Origin: an uncultured Xylophilus sp. | GTDB taxonomy: Bacteria > Pseudomonadota > Gammaproteobacteria > Burkholderiales > Burkholderiaceae_C | DNA: 64,000 nucleotides | NCBI GenBank assembly: GCA_913776965.1 | Contig: CAJYQL010000109.1 | Location: 48,495-112,494, forward strand | Direction: 5' to 3' | Shown: one piece after another, positions 45,015 through 54,518 of the stretch | How positions within the stretch are numbered: the first letter of the stretch is position 1 | Layout: each line of letters begins with the position of its first letter | The notes under the pieces: generated by a model | What the model was told of the DNA's origin: nothing | What the model saw: only the letters and a program-made list of their open reading frames with translations | Database searches by the model: none | Made by a program: the position numbers and the translations under genes

Positions 45015-45913
45015 TGAATACCGCCACTACCGCTTCCACCAGCCAGCGTCTGCTCGACGCGGCCGCGCTCGCCGAAACCCGGCGCGCCCGCTACGCCGCC
45101 CGCAAGCGGGTCAACCAGATCGCCCTGGCGCTGTCGCTGGCCGCCATGGCCTTCGGCGTGTTCTGGCTGGTCTGGATCCTCTGGGAAACGCTCCGGCTGG
45201 GCCTCGGCGGCCTGAGCATCGCGCTGTTCACCGAATCGACCCCGGCGCCCAACGAGGCCGGCGGCCTCGCCAACGCGATCTTCGGCTCGGCCATGATGGT
45301 GCTGCTCGCCACCTGCGTCGGCACACCGATCGGGATCATGGCGGGCGTCTACCTGGCCGAGTACGACCCGCGCGGCTGGCTCGCGTCGGTCACCCGCTTC
45401 GTCAACGACATCCTGCTGTCGGCACCGTCGATCGTGATCGGCCTGTTCGTCTATGCGGTGGTGGTCGCGCGCTTCAAGAGCTATTCGGGCTATGCCGGCA
45501 TCGTGGCGCTCGCGCTGATCGTGATTCCGGTGGTGATCCGCACCACCGAGAACATGCTGCTGCTGGTGCCCGCCGGCCTGCGCGAGGCGGCCTACGCGCT
45601 CGGCACCCCGAAGTGGAAAGTGATCACGCTGGTCACGTTGCGGGCAGCCCGCGCCGGCGTCATCACCGGCGTGCTGCTGGCCGTGGCCCGGATCGCCGGC
45701 GAAACCGCGCCGCTGCTGTTCACCGCGCTGTCCAACCAGTTCTGGAACGCCGATTTGTCCAAGCCGACGGCCAGCCTCCCGGTGACGATCTTCAAGTTCG
45801 CGATGAGCCCGTACGAGAACTGGCAGCAGCTGGCCTGGGCCGGCGTGTTCCTGATCACTGTCGCCGTGCTTGGCCTCAACATCCTCGCCCGGGTGCTCAC
45901 CCGCCAAAAGTAA
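45014..45913 (+). CDS. pstA: Phosphate ABC transporter permease PstA
   Basis: The second membrane subunit. The 299 residues have an N-terminal cytoplasmic stretch of about 35 residues, then six helices. [80 protein letters not shown] and [20 protein letters not shown] (EAA-type loop) are typical. The ATG overlaps the pstC stop. A 92-bp gap with strong inverted repeats separates it from pstB. Confidence 0.95.
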   Translation: MNTATTASTSQRLLDAAALAETRRARYAARKRVNQIALALSLAAMAFGVFWLVWILWETLRLGLGGLSIALFTESTPAPNEAGGLANAIFGSAMMVLLATCVGTPIGIMAGVYLAEYDPRGWLASVTRFVNDILLSAPSIVIGLFVYAVVVARFKSYSGYAGIVALALIVIPVVIRTTENMLLLVPAGLREAAYALGTPKWKVITLVTLRAARAGVITGVLLAVARIAGETAPLLFTALSNQFWNADLSKPTASLPVTIFKFAMSPYENWQQLAWAGVFLITVAVLGLNILARVLTRQK

Positions 45914-45917
45914 CTCC

Positions 45918-45998
45918 CGAAGCGCCTGCGGCGCTTCCCCCTCAAGTGGGCGCCACCATCGGTCCGGCGACGCCGGCCCAGGGTGGCCCCCGAACGGA
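45918..45998. repeat. Inverted-repeat-rich element between pstA and pstB
   Basis: GAAGCGCC-TGC-GGCGCTTC is a perfect hairpin (45918-45936), followed by CCCCCTCAAG and by GGGCGCCACC, whose partner is GGTGGCCCC near 45990. It resembles a second kind of intergenic repeat I recall from Comamonadaceae. I saw no other copy in this window. Confidence 0.5.
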
Positions 45999-46005
45999 GA
46001 ATCGA

Positions 46006-46785
46006 TTGAACGCCATCGCCACGCAAGCAGCACCCGCCAAGATTTCGGTGCGCGACCTGAACTTCTACTACGGCAAGTTCCACGCCCTGAAGGGCATCAA
46101 CCTGGACATTCCGGCCAACAAGGTCACGGCCTTCATCGGTCCGTCGGGCTGCGGCAAGTCCACGCTGCTGCGCACCTTCAACCGCATGTTCGAGCTGTAC
46201 CCCGAGCAGCGGGCCGAAGGCCAGATCGTGCTCGACGGCGAGAACCTGCTGACCAGCAAGCAGGATGTGGCGCTGATCCGCGCCAAGGTCGGCATGGTGT
46301 TCCAGAAGCCGACGCCGTTCCCGATGTCGATCTACGACAACATCGCCTTCGGCGTAAAGCTGTTTGAGAGCCTGAACGCCACCGACATGGACGAGCGCGT
46401 CGAATGGGCGCTGCGCAAGGCAGCGCTCTGGACCGAGGTGAAGGACAAGCTCCACCAGAGCGGCTCCGGTCTCTCCGGCGGCCAGCAGCAGCGGCTCTGC
46501 ATCGCCCGCGGCATCGCGATCAAGCCCGAAGTGCTGCTGCTCGACGAGCCGTGCTCGGCACTCGACCCGATCTCCACCGCCAAGGTGGAAGAGCTGATCG
46601 CCGAGCTGAAGAACGACTACACGGTGGTGATCGTGACCCACAACATGCAGCAGGCCGCCCGCTGCAGCGACTACACCGCCTACATGTACCTCGGCGACCT
46701 CATGGAGTTCGGCGATACCGAGCAGATGTTCTTCAAGCCGCAGCGCAAGGAGACCGAGGACTACATCACCGGCCGCTTCGGCTGA
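46006..46785 (+). CDS. pstB: Phosphate ABC transporter ATP-binding protein PstB
   Basis: ATPase of the Pst importer, 259 residues. [20 protein letters not shown] is Walker [21 protein letters not shown] the Q loop, [20 protein letters not shown] the ABC signature, and [15 protein letters not shown] Walker B; the H-loop is [15 protein letters not shown]. The start is TTG at 46006, supported by CGGAGA 6 bp upstream and by the family N-terminus ([20 protein letters not shown]). It follows the inverted-repeat element and precedes phoU by 15 bp. Confidence 0.96.
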   Translation: MNAIATQAAPAKISVRDLNFYYGKFHALKGINLDIPANKVTAFIGPSGCGKSTLLRTFNRMFELYPEQRAEGQIVLDGENLLTSKQDVALIRAKVGMVFQKPTPFPMSIYDNIAFGVKLFESLNATDMDERVEWALRKAALWTEVKDKLHQSGSGLSGGQQQRLCIARGIAIKPEVLLLDEPCSALDPISTAKVEELIAELKNDYTVVIVTHNMQQAARCSDYTAYMYLGDLMEFGDTEQMFFKPQRKETEDYITGRFG

Positions 46786-46800
46786 ACCCCAGGAGACACC

Positions 46801-47502
46801 ATGCCCGACAAGCATCTTTCCAGCCAGTTCGACAGCGAACTCAACGGCGTCTCCTCCCGCGTGATGGAGCTCGGCGGCCTCGTGGAGTCGCAGATCCGCC
46901 AGGCGATCTACGCGCTGTCGCAGTTCAGCGCCGACGTGGCCGACGACGTGGTCGAGACCGAAGCGCGCGTGAACGCGATGGAGATGGAGATCGACCACGA
47001 CCTCTCCACCATCATCGCGCGCCGCCAGCCGACCGCCCGCGACCTGCGCCTGCTGATCGCCATCTCCAAGACCACCGCCAACCTGGAGCGCGTAGGCGAC
47101 GAGGCGACCAAGATCGCTCGCATGGTCAAGTCGATCATCGAGAGCGGCTCGTCGCGCGCGCTGCCGTCCTCCGACCTGCGGGTGGCAGCGGACCTGGCGT
47201 CCGGCCTGCTGCGCAAGGCGCTCGACGCGTTCGCGCGGCTCGACGTTTCCACCGCCGTGTCGATCCTCAAGGAGGACGACCAGATCGACCAGGAGTTCGA
47301 CGGTTTCGTGCGCAAGCTGATCACCTACATGATGGAAGACCCGCGCACGATCTCGCCGAGCCTGGACCTGCTGTTCCTCGCCAAGGCGATCGAGCGCATC
47401 GGCGACCACGCGAAGAACATCGCCGAGTTCATCATCTACATCGTCAAGGGTACCGACGTGCGCCACAGTTCCATGGCGCAGATCGAATCCGCCATCCGCT
47501 GA
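46801..47502 (+). CDS. phoU: Phosphate signalling protein PhoU
   Basis: PhoU links the Pst transporter to PhoR and keeps the Pho response off when phosphate is ample. The 233-residue all-helical protein has two PhoU repeats, each with a metal-binding E/D-x3-D motif: NLERVGDEATKIARMVKSII and KAIERIGDHAKNIAEFIIYI. The start MPDKHLSSQFDSEL is preceded by CCAGGAGACACC. The stop overlaps the phoB ATG, so signalling protein and regulator are coupled. Confidence 0.97.
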   Translation: MPDKHLSSQFDSELNGVSSRVMELGGLVESQIRQAIYALSQFSADVADDVVETEARVNAMEMEIDHDLSTIIARRQPTARDLRLLIAISKTTANLERVGDEATKIARMVKSIIESGSSRALPSSDLRVAADLASGLLRKALDAFARLDVSTAVSILKEDDQIDQEFDGFVRKLITYMMEDPRTISPSLDLLFLAKAIERIGDHAKNIAEFIIYIVKGTDVRHSSMAQIESAIR

Positions 47503-48209
47503 TGAAGAAGCTGCCCCTGGTCCTGATCGTCGAAGACGAGCCCGCGATCGCCGAGCTGATCGCGGTGAACCTGCGCCACAACGGCTTCCAGCCGGTGTGG
47601 GCGGAAGACGGCGCGTCGGCGCAGCGCGAGCTCGACGCGGTGCTGCCGGACGTGATCCTGCTCGACTGGATGCTGCCGGGCCAGAGCGGCCTGACGCTGG
47701 CGCGCAAGTGGCGCGCCGACGCCCGGACCAAGGCGGTGCCGATCCTGATGCTGACCGCTCGCGGCGACGAGCCGGACAAGGTGGCGGGGCTCGACGCAGG
47801 CGCTGACGACTACATCACCAAGCCGTTCTCCACCCAGGAACTGCTGGCCCGCATCCGGGCGGTGCTGCGCCGCCGTGCGCCGGAGCAGCTGAGCGAGGCG
47901 GTCACCATCGGCGCGCTGGTGCTCGATGCCGCGACGCATCGGGTCACCTTCCAGGGCCAGCCGCTGAAGGTCGGCCCAACCGAGTTCAAGCTGCTGCATT
48001 ACCTGATGCGCCATGCCGAGCGGGTGCACAGCCGGGCCCAGCTGCTCGACAAGGTGTGGGGCGACCATGTGTTCATCGAGGAGCGCACGGTGGACGTGCA
48101 CGTCAAGCGGTTGCGCGAGTCGCTCGGCGTCGCCGGCACGATGGTCGAGACCGTGCGCGGCGCCGGTTACCGCGTGACCGCGCTGGCCCCGGTGGCGCAG
48201 GCGCACTGA
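47502..48209 (+). CDS. phoB: Phosphate regulon response regulator PhoB
   Basis: Binds PHO boxes when phosphorylated by PhoR. The 235-residue protein has a receiver (LVLIVEDEPAIAELIAVNLR; DVILLDWMLPGQSG with the phosphoacceptor Asp; DDYITKPFSTQELLAR). The OmpR-type winged helix contains KVGPTEFKLLHYLMRHAERV and FIEERTVDVHVKRLRESLG. Its likely targets in this window are olsB-like, ppk, ppx and pst. The start overlaps the phoU stop; phoR follows after 13 bp. Confidence 0.97.
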   Translation: MKKLPLVLIVEDEPAIAELIAVNLRHNGFQPVWAEDGASAQRELDAVLPDVILLDWMLPGQSGLTLARKWRADARTKAVPILMLTARGDEPDKVAGLDAGADDYITKPFSTQELLARIRAVLRRRAPEQLSEAVTIGALVLDAATHRVTFQGQPLKVGPTEFKLLHYLMRHAERVHSRAQLLDKVWGDHVFIEERTVDVHVKRLRESLGVAGTMVETVRGAGYRVTALAPVAQAH

Positions 48210-48222
48210 GCATCCGGGCTGC

Positions 48223-49665
48223 ATGTTTTCGCGGTATCTGGCGTTCGCGCTGCTGCAGATCGTCGGCGCGGTGGCCGGCTGGACGGCGGGCACGGTGTGG
48301 CGCGGCCACTCCGACTTCAGCCATGCGTGGACTGCCTGGGGCGCCTGCGGTGCACTCGCCGGCGTGCTGCTGGCGAGTTGGCTGGGTTTCGTCGTCGATG
48401 CGCAGCGGGCGCGCCGGGTGCTGGCCTGGCTGCGCAACGACGAGCTGTCCGCGGCCGACGCACCCGCGGTGCGCGGCCTTTGGGGCGAAGCGGGCGACCG
48501 GGCCCGGCGCCGGGCGCGCCGGGGCGAACTGCTGGCCCAGGAAGGCCGTGCCCGCGCGGACGACATCCTGGCGGCGCTGCAGGTCTCGCCCAACGGCGTG
48601 ATGCTGCTCGACGAACAGGGCCGCATCGAATGGTGCAACCAGATCGCGGCCGACCACTTCGGCATCGACGTGGAGCGCGACCGGCTGCAATCGATCGGCA
48701 ACCTGGTGCGCGACCCGGCATTCGCGACCTACTGGTCGGGCCGCGATTTCGGCCACGACATACAGATGCCCGGCCGCCGGCACACGCCGGGCCGGCCGTT
48801 CACGCTGTCGGTCAAGCTCAATCCCTACGGCACCGGCCGCACGCTGCTGCTGTCGCGCGACGTGACCGCGATGGAGCAGGCCGATGCGATGCGGCGCGAC
48901 TTCGTCGCCAACGTCTCGCACGAGATCCGCACGCCGCTCACGGTGCTGACCGGATTCGTCGAAACCCTGCAGACGCTGCCGCTCGACGAGGGCGAGCGGC
49001 ACCACTACCTCGGCCTAATGGCGCAGCAGGCAGGCCGCATGCAGAACGTGGTCAACGACCTGCTGACGCTGTCGCGGCTGGAAGGCAGTCCGCCCCCCGG
49101 CCGGGCCGAGTGGGTGCCGGTGCAGGCGCTGCTCGCGCACTGCGAGCAGGAGGGCCGGGCGCTGTCCGAACTGCTGGGGCGCCGGCATGTGCTGGAATTC
49201 CCGTCGGCTGCGCAGATGGCGGCGGCGGGCGCGCTGGCCGGGTCGCAGCACGAACTGCAGAGCGCGATGTCCAACCTGGTCGGCAACGCGGTGCGCTACA
49301 CGCCCGCCGGCGGCACGATCCGCATCCGCTGGACGCTGCTGGACGGCGGCGACCCGGTCCGCGGCAGCGCCGGCGAAGGTGAATTCGTCGTCGAGGACAC
49401 CGGCCCCGGCATCGCGCCCGAGCACATTCCGCGGCTCACCGAGCGCTTCTACCGGGTGGACCGCAGCCGGTCGCGCGAGACCGGCGGCACCGGTCTGGGC
49501 CTGGCGATCGTCAAGCATGTGCTGCAGCGCCACGGCGGGCGGCTGCTGATCGACAGCGTGCCGGGCGTCGGCTCGCGCTTCGCGCTGGTGTTTCCTGCCA
49601 GCCGCGTCCGCGCCGACAATGCCGCGGCGGCCGGCAAGGCCGCGCCGCTCGCGGCACCGGCCTGA
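48223..49665 (+). CDS. phoR: Phosphate regulon sensor histidine kinase PhoR
   Basis: Membrane kinase/phosphatase for PhoB, 480 residues. Helices at about 4-22 and 35-56 are joined by a short loop, so there is no large periplasmic sensor, as expected for PhoR. A PAS domain lies at about 110-210 (SPNGVMLLDEQGRIEWCNQI). The phosphoacceptor is in VANVSHEIRTPLTVLTGF. The ATPase has SNLVGNAVRYTPAGG, VEDTGPGIAPEHIPRL and GGTGLGLAIVKHVLQRHGG. The 3' end is Ala-rich. It converges with the MATE gene, 16 bp apart. Confidence 0.95.
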   Translation: MFSRYLAFALLQIVGAVAGWTAGTVWRGHSDFSHAWTAWGACGALAGVLLASWLGFVVDAQRARRVLAWLRNDELSAADAPAVRGLWGEAGDRARRRARRGELLAQEGRARADDILAALQVSPNGVMLLDEQGRIEWCNQIAADHFGIDVERDRLQSIGNLVRDPAFATYWSGRDFGHDIQMPGRRHTPGRPFTLSVKLNPYGTGRTLLLSRDVTAMEQADAMRRDFVANVSHEIRTPLTVLTGFVETLQTLPLDEGERHHYLGLMAQQAGRMQNVVNDLLTLSRLEGSPPPGRAEWVPVQALLAHCEQEGRALSELLGRRHVLEFPSAAQMAAAGALAGSQHELQSAMSNLVGNAVRYTPAGGTIRIRWTLLDGGDPVRGSAGEGEFVVEDTGPGIAPEHIPRLTERFYRVDRSRSRETGGTGLGLAIVKHVLQRHGGRLLIDSVPGVGSRFALVFPASRVRADNAAAAGKAAPLAAPA

Positions 49666-49681
49666 AGCCGCAAGGGGGGCG

Positions 49682-51052
49682 TCAGGTGCGCCGGCGGACC
49701 GCCCAGCGCACCATGACGACGAACACGGCGGCCGTCACCCAGAGCGCGGCGGCACTGGACATCCAGAACGTTTCGGGCGCCGGCTGGGCGGCCATACCGG
49801 CGACGCCGCGGTAGGCCAGCGCATAGCCGCCGCCGAGTCCCACGCCCCACAGCATCACCCCGTAGACCGCGAGGGCCGAGAAGGTGATCCGGTAGCAGCG
49901 CAGCACGAAGACGCAGAAGCACTGCAGCGCATCGGCCAGGTGGTACACCGCGACCCAGGCGAGCAGCCCGGAGGCCACCGTGGCGACCGCCGGGTTCCCG
50001 GTGTAGAAGCCCGGCAGTACACCTCTTGCTATGAAAATAATAGCTGCGAGCGTAGATGCGGAGAGCGCCAGCAGCACAAAACCGGCCGAAACCGCCATCC
50101 GCGCCCGTGCGGCCGCACCCGCGCCCAACCAGTAGCCGACACGGGCGCTGGCGGCGATGCCGAGCGACAGCGGCACCATGTAGAGCAGGGCGGCGATGCT
50201 GGTCGCGATCTGATGCCCGGCGGTCGGCAGCGTGCCCTGGCGGGCGATGAACAGGGCCATCAGCGTGAAGGAAGTCACCTCCACCAGGATCGCCATTCCG
50301 GCCGGCACGCCGAGCCGCAGGAAGAGCTTCAGCTGTGCGCCATCCGGCCGCTCCAGCGGCTGCCAGAGCGCGTAGGGCCGGTAGCGGGCCTGCGAGCGCA
50401 CCAGGCAGACGGCGATCACCAGCATCACCTGGTGCACCAGCAGCGTCGCCACGGCGCAACCGACCGCACCCATCGGCGCGACGCCGGGACCGCCGAGCGC
50501 GAACCAGGCCGACAGCGGAATCTTCAGACCCAGCGACCCGATCTGCAGCCAGGTGACGAGCCGCGGATGGCCCAGGCTCTGGTTCAGCGTGCTGAAGATG
50601 CGGAACAGCAGTGCGGCCGGCAGTGCCCAGGCCAGCACACCCAGATAGCGCCCGACCTCGGCCTGCAGCGCCAGCGGCACCGACGCCCAGCGCAGCAGCG
50701 GACCGGGGGAGGACAGCACCGCCATGCCCAGCAGCGACAGGACCAGCCACAGGTAGAGCGACTGCCGCACCGACCGGCCCACGTCCTGCGGCCGGTCGGC
50801 GCCACGCTGCTCGGCCCAGACCGGCAGCAGTGCCTGGAACACGCCCATCAGCGCGACGTACACGCTGACGAAGATCGCCGAGCCGACCGACAGTGCCGCC
50901 AGCGAGGTTTCCGAATGGCGACCCGCCATGACCGTGTCGGTCACGCCGAAGGCCATCACGGCCAGCTGGCCGGCCAGCACCGTCACCGCGTGGCGGGCGA
51001 TGGCCGGGAATTCGCCGCGCCAGCCGTCGGCCGGGGACGCTGCGGCGGTCAT
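49682..51052 (-). CDS. MATE family multidrug/Na+ antiporter
   Basis: A 456-residue membrane protein with about 12 hydrophobic helices, arranged as two six-helix halves typical of MATE exporters. LAVMAFGVTDTVMAGRHSET in helix 1 and TAGHQIATSIAALLYMVPLS in the second half are family signatures. The substrate is unknown; NorM-like drug or cation export is the usual expectation. Its ATG lies just past the stop of the upstream membrane protein, in one operon. Palindromic element copy 7 lies inside this gene and encodes part of a membrane helix (LSASTLAAIIFIARG). Confidence 0.88.
   Translation of the reverse strand: MTAAASPADGWRGEFPAIARHAVTVLAGQLAVMAFGVTDTVMAGRHSETSLAALSVGSAIFVSVYVALMGVFQALLPVWAEQRGADRPQDVGRSVRQSLYLWLVLSLLGMAVLSSPGPLLRWASVPLALQAEVGRYLGVLAWALPAALLFRIFSTLNQSLGHPRLVTWLQIGSLGLKIPLSAWFALGGPGVAPMGAVGCAVATLLVHQVMLVIAVCLVRSQARYRPYALWQPLERPDGAQLKLFLRLGVPAGMAILVEVTSFTLMALFIARQGTLPTAGHQIATSIAALLYMVPLSLGIAASARVGYWLGAGAAARARMAVSAGFVLLALSASTLAAIIFIARGVLPGFYTGNPAVATVASGLLAWVAVYHLADALQCFCVFVLRCYRITFSALAVYGVMLWGVGLGGGYALAYRGVAGMAAQPAPETFWMSSAAALWVTAAVFVVMVRWAVRRRT
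50026..50080 (+). repeat. Interspersed palindromic element, copy 7 (inside the MATE gene)
   Basis: TTGCTAT-GAAAATA-ATAGCTGC, then GAGCG, then GGAGAGCGCCAGCAGC. It is oriented opposite to the gene and is read in frame as hydrophobic residues of a predicted helix, so it does not break the protein. Confidence 0.65.
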
Positions 51053-51053
51053 G

Positions 51054-52781
51054 TCATCGTCCCGCGGGCCGGGCGGACGCCGCCGGCCGGGCGCGGTAGA
51101 GCTGGACCGTGTCCTTGCGGTCGGCCGGCCGCGCCACCGTGGCGACCAGGGTCCAGGCGGCGGGATCGGCCTGGGCTTCGAGCGCCGGGCCCGGGGCGCC
51201 GACGTCGACCAGCAGCCAACTGCAGGCCGGCTCGCGGCGCGCAGGCTGCAGCCGCAGGCCGCCGTGGTATTGGAAGGCGGCCACCTGGGCCCGGCTGAAG
51301 CCGGTGAATTCGACGCAGGACGGCGTGGGTCCGTCCATCGCGGCGACGACCCGCTGCACCTGCGGCGCATAGCTGCGGGCGTAGTCGAGCAGCGGCAGCC
51401 AGAGCGTCATCAGCAGCAGCCAAGCGAGGCCGGCACCGCCGGCGGGCAGGACCACGCTCTTCCACAGGGCATGCTGCTGCCGGCCGACCCGCCAGCGCAC
51501 CAGCAGTCCCCAGGCAAGCGTCGCGGCCAGGGCGATGGCCAGCAGCCAGGGCGAAAACTCCGCCACGAAGCCGGGCGCCAGCTTGGCCACGTTGGCCGCC
51601 GGCTGGCGGGGCCAGCCGGTGTGCATGGCGATGTAGATGATCCACACGATCACCGCCGCGCCGGTGAAGAACAGCAGGGTGAACCAGTCCACCAGGGCGG
51701 CGACGCTGCGGCCGAGCGTCGGCAGTGCGAAGGCGGCCAGCGTGGCGAGCGCCGGCAGCGCCAGCAGCAGGGCCCGGTCTGCCGGCGTGGTGGTCAGGGT
51801 CGCCAGCACCGCGACCGCGGCGAACCCGGCCGGCAGCAGCAGGTGGCGATGCAGTTCGCGGCTGGCCAGCTGCCGGCGCCAGCGCCAGAGCGTCCACAGC
51901 ACCAACGGCCAGGCGGGCCAGGTGAACCAGAGCAGCAGGCGGCCGACGCTGCGCCATTCGCCGCCGGTGGGCGGATCGATCCGCCAGTGCCACAGGTGCA
52001 GACCCGCGGCGAGGGCCGCGACGGCCAGGGTGACCGCGGCAGCAAGCATCGCCCAGCGCCGCAGGATCGGCGCGGATTCCAGGTCCTGCCGGGATTCGGC
52101 AGCGGCCAGCAACGCACCCCCGGTGCCGAACAGCAGCGCGAGCGTCGGCGCACCGGAGAGCGACAGGCCGGCCAGTCCCGTCACCAGCGACGCCGTGGCC
52201 AGCCGCATCCGGTAGGGCGCCACCGCCAGTGCGAAGAAGGCCAGCGTCGTGAAGGCGAGCTGCGTCAGGTAGGCGGTGCCCTCGTGCGACAGCTGCGCGA
52301 GTCCCAGACAGGCGATCAGCGCCAGCAGCCCGCCGTCGGCGATCGCCCGGGCATAGTCCCGCGGCTGCGCTTCGCCGCCGAAAGCGAAGGCCACCGGCTG
52401 CGCGCGCGGACTGCGGGCCAGGCTGTAGACCGCATACCAGGTCGCGGCGAGGGTCAGCACCAGCAGCAGGCCGAACGGTACCCGCGCCGCGAGGTCGGAC
52501 GAGACCCACGACGGCGCGATCCGGAGCGCCCAGGCGCCGAGCCAGTAGGCCAGCAGCCCTTCGGTCTCGGGCGGCAGACCGCCGAGCACCGGCTGCAGCC
52601 AGTCGGTGCGGCCCTGCGCCAGTTCCAGCATGTAGCCGAAGGCCGAGATGTCCGCGTTCTTCCACGGCCCGCGCCCCACGAAGCCGGCCAGCACGTAGGC
52701 GGTGCAGAACAGCACGAGCGCCCAGCGCGGCAGGCGGCGTACGGCACTCTGGGCGACGATGGCGGGGGTGGGGCGGTTCAC
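51054..52781 (-). CDS. Polytopic membrane protein, glycosyltransferase 39/ArnT-like
   Basis: A 575-residue integral membrane protein with about ten or eleven hydrophobic segments. After the first helix, FVGRGPWKNADISAFGYMLE has the early Asp position of GT-C type enzymes (ArnT or PMT), which transfer sugars from a lipid carrier in the periplasm. WLQPVLGGLPPETEGLLAYW also fits. A periplasmic soluble segment occupies about 460-560 (CVEFTGFSRAQVAAFQYHGG). The sugar and acceptor are unknown. It is the first gene of a pair with the MATE transporter; functional linkage is not evident. Family placement is from topology and the short motif only. Confidence 0.65.
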   Translation of the reverse strand: MNRPTPAIVAQSAVRRLPRWALVLFCTAYVLAGFVGRGPWKNADISAFGYMLELAQGRTDWLQPVLGGLPPETEGLLAYWLGAWALRIAPSWVSSDLAARVPFGLLLVLTLAATWYAVYSLARSPRAQPVAFAFGGEAQPRDYARAIADGGLLALIACLGLAQLSHEGTAYLTQLAFTTLAFFALAVAPYRMRLATASLVTGLAGLSLSGAPTLALLFGTGGALLAAAESRQDLESAPILRRWAMLAAAVTLAVAALAAGLHLWHWRIDPPTGGEWRSVGRLLLWFTWPAWPLVLWTLWRWRRQLASRELHRHLLLPAGFAAVAVLATLTTTPADRALLLALPALATLAAFALPTLGRSVAALVDWFTLLFFTGAAVIVWIIYIAMHTGWPRQPAANVAKLAPGFVAEFSPWLLAIALAATLAWGLLVRWRVGRQQHALWKSVVLPAGGAGLAWLLLMTLWLPLLDYARSYAPQVQRVVAAMDGPTPSCVEFTGFSRAQVAAFQYHGGLRLQPARREPACSWLLVDVGAPGPALEAQADPAAWTLVATVARPADRKDTVQLYRARPAASARPAGR

Positions 52782-52823
52782 GGAGGTCGGAAGGCGTCGC
52801 GCGGAAGGATAGACGGAGAAAGC

Positions 52824-52858
52824 AAAAAGGCAGCGCGGGGATGCCCGGGCTGCCTTTT
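52824..52858 (-). terminator. Intrinsic terminator after rpmE (type B)
   Basis: On the minus strand, AAAAGGCAGC pairs with GCTGCCTTTTT around a GC-rich loop, about 42 bp past the rpmE stop. Confidence 0.85.
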
Positions 52859-52899
52859 GTCGGGCTGCAGCGCCCTGCCGGGCGCGCGCCGCGGACCGT

Positions 52900-53160
52900 T
52901 TACTTGGCGGCGGTCTTGCCGAAACGGTTGCGGAAACGCTCCACGCGGCCGCCCATGTTGTCCACCGACTTCTGGGTGCCGGTGTAGAAGGGGTGCGATT
53001 CGCTGGAGGTATCGAGCTTGAAGAGCGGCAGCTCGCGGCCGTCGTCGGCCTTGGCGGTTTCTTTAGTGTTCACGCAGGAGCGGGTCACGAACTTGAAACC
53101 GTTGGACAGGTCCACGAAGAGCACTTCGCGGTAGTTGGGGTGAATGCCTTCTTTGGCCAT
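52900..53160 (-). CDS. rpmE2: 50S ribosomal protein L31 type B
   Basis: An 86-residue ribosomal protein. [20 protein letters not shown] and [14 protein letters not shown] match the type B form. [20 protein letters not shown] and [17 protein letters not shown] complete the family pattern. The C-x2-C zinc ribbon of type A L31 is absent, so this is the zinc-independent form. A 15-residue upstream extension is rejected. A palindrome TGCGAT-T-ATCGCA at 53233-53245 in the divergent gap contains GATAAT (minus) and GATTAT (plus), possible -10 boxes for rpmE2 and sbcD. Confidence 0.93.
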   Translation of the reverse strand: MAKEGIHPNYREVLFVDLSNGFKFVTRSCVNTKETAKADDGRELPLFKLDTSSESHPFYTGTQKSVDNMGGRVERFRNRFGKTAAK

Positions 53161-53288
53161 GGCCGTCTTCCTTGGGGTCTGCTGCGGCAGCCACGCCGCA
53201 CCCATTGCGACGCACTTTCCGCTGAAAAAGCCTGCGATTATCGCACAGGGCGGCGAAAATGACCGATTGCCGCCACTGAGTTTCCGCC

Positions 53289-54518
53289 TTGCGCCTGCTG
53301 CACACCTCCGACTGGCACCTGGGCCAGCATTTCATGGGCAAGTCCCGCCAGGCCGAGCACCGGGCGTTCGTCGACTGGCTCGTCGCCACGGTGCTGGACC
53401 GGTCGGTCGACGCCGTCGTGGTCGCCGGCGACATCTTCGACACCGGCGCACCGCCGAGCCATGCGCGGGAGCTCTACAACCACTGCGTGGAACTGGTGCA
53501 CGATGCCAGCGCGACGCTGGTGGTGCTGGGCGGCAACCACGATTCGGTCGCGATGCTGGGCGAGAACCGCCGGCTGCTGCGCCGGCTCGGCACCCATGTC
53601 GTGCCCGCCCGGGCGGAGCCGCTGGCCGAGCAGGTCCTGCTGCTGCGCCGCCGCGATGGATCGCCGGGGGCGATGCTGTGTGCCGTGCCCTTCCTGCGCG
53701 CCCGCGATCTGCTGCTCAGCCGTGCCGGCGACAGCGCCGAGGACAAGCAGCGCGCGCTGCAGGACGCGATCCGCGACCATTACGCGCAGTTGCATGCGCT
53801 CGCAGTGGAGCAGAGCGCCGCGCACGGCGGCCTGCCGATCGTCGCCACCGGCCACCTGACCACCGTCGGTGCGAGCGCCAGCGAGGCGGTGCGCGAGATC
53901 TACGTCGGCGCGCTCGAGGCCTTCCCGACCACCGCCTTTCCGCCGGCCGACTACATCGCGCTCGGCCACATCCACCGGCCGCAGAAGGTCGGCGGCCTGG
54001 AACACATCCGCTACAGCGGCTCGCCGATTCCGCTCGGGTTCGACGAGGCGCGGCAGGTGAAGGAGGTGCTGGTGGTGGACTTCGACCTCGCCGGTCTCCA
54101 GGCGGTGACGCCGGTGCCGGTCCCGTGCTTCCAGGCGCTCGCGACCGTACGCGGCACGCTAGCCGAGCTGCCGGCCGCATTGCAGGCGGCCGTGGCGGCC
54201 GCCGGCGCACCCGGCCCCGTGTGGATCGATGTCGAGGTCGCGACCGACGACTATCTGCCGGACCTGCCGCAGCGCGTCGCCGCGCTGGCCGACGGCCTCC
54301 CGGTGGAGCTGCTGCGGGTGCGGCGTGCGCGCGGCACCGCCGCCGGCCGGCTGGACGCGGCGCCCGGCGCGACGCTGGACGACCTCGACCCGGACCAGGT
54401 GTTCGACCGCCGGCTGGCCGTCGAAACGCTGGACCCGGGCCTGGTCGAACGCCTGCGGGCATGCCACCGCGCGGTGCGGGCCGGCCTCGACGCGGAGGGC
54501 GGCGCATGCGCATCCTGA
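53289..54518 (+). CDS. sbcD: Nuclease SbcCD subunit D
   Basis: Mre11-type Mn-dependent nuclease; with SbcC it cuts DNA hairpins and protein-blocked ends. The 409 residues carry all phosphoesterase motifs: [20 protein letters not shown] (I), [17 protein letters not shown] (II), [13 protein letters not shown] (III), IVATGHLTT and [13 protein letters not shown] (IV and V). The start is TTG at 53289, giving the family N-terminus; no closer ATG exists. It overlaps sbcC by 13 bp, so the subunits are coupled. Confidence 0.95.
   Translation: MRLLHTSDWHLGQHFMGKSRQAEHRAFVDWLVATVLDRSVDAVVVAGDIFDTGAPPSHARELYNHCVELVHDASATLVVLGGNHDSVAMLGENRRLLRRLGTHVVPARAEPLAEQVLLLRRRDGSPGAMLCAVPFLRARDLLLSRAGDSAEDKQRALQDAIRDHYAQLHALAVEQSAAHGGLPIVATGHLTTVGASASEAVREIYVGALEAFPTTAFPPADYIALGHIHRPQKVGGLEHIRYSGSPIPLGFDEARQVKEVLVVDFDLAGLQAVTPVPVPCFQALATVRGTLAELPAALQAAVAAAGAPGPVWIDVEVATDDYLPDLPQRVAALADGLPVELLRVRRARGTAAGRLDAAPGATLDDLDPDQVFDRRLAVETLDPGLVERLRACHRAVRAGLDAEGGACAS

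Noticed and set aside
53144-54505. Upstream extension of the sbcC frame through sbcD
   Set aside because: The extension is an alternate frame of sbcD; the conserved SbcC N-terminus begins at ATG 54506.
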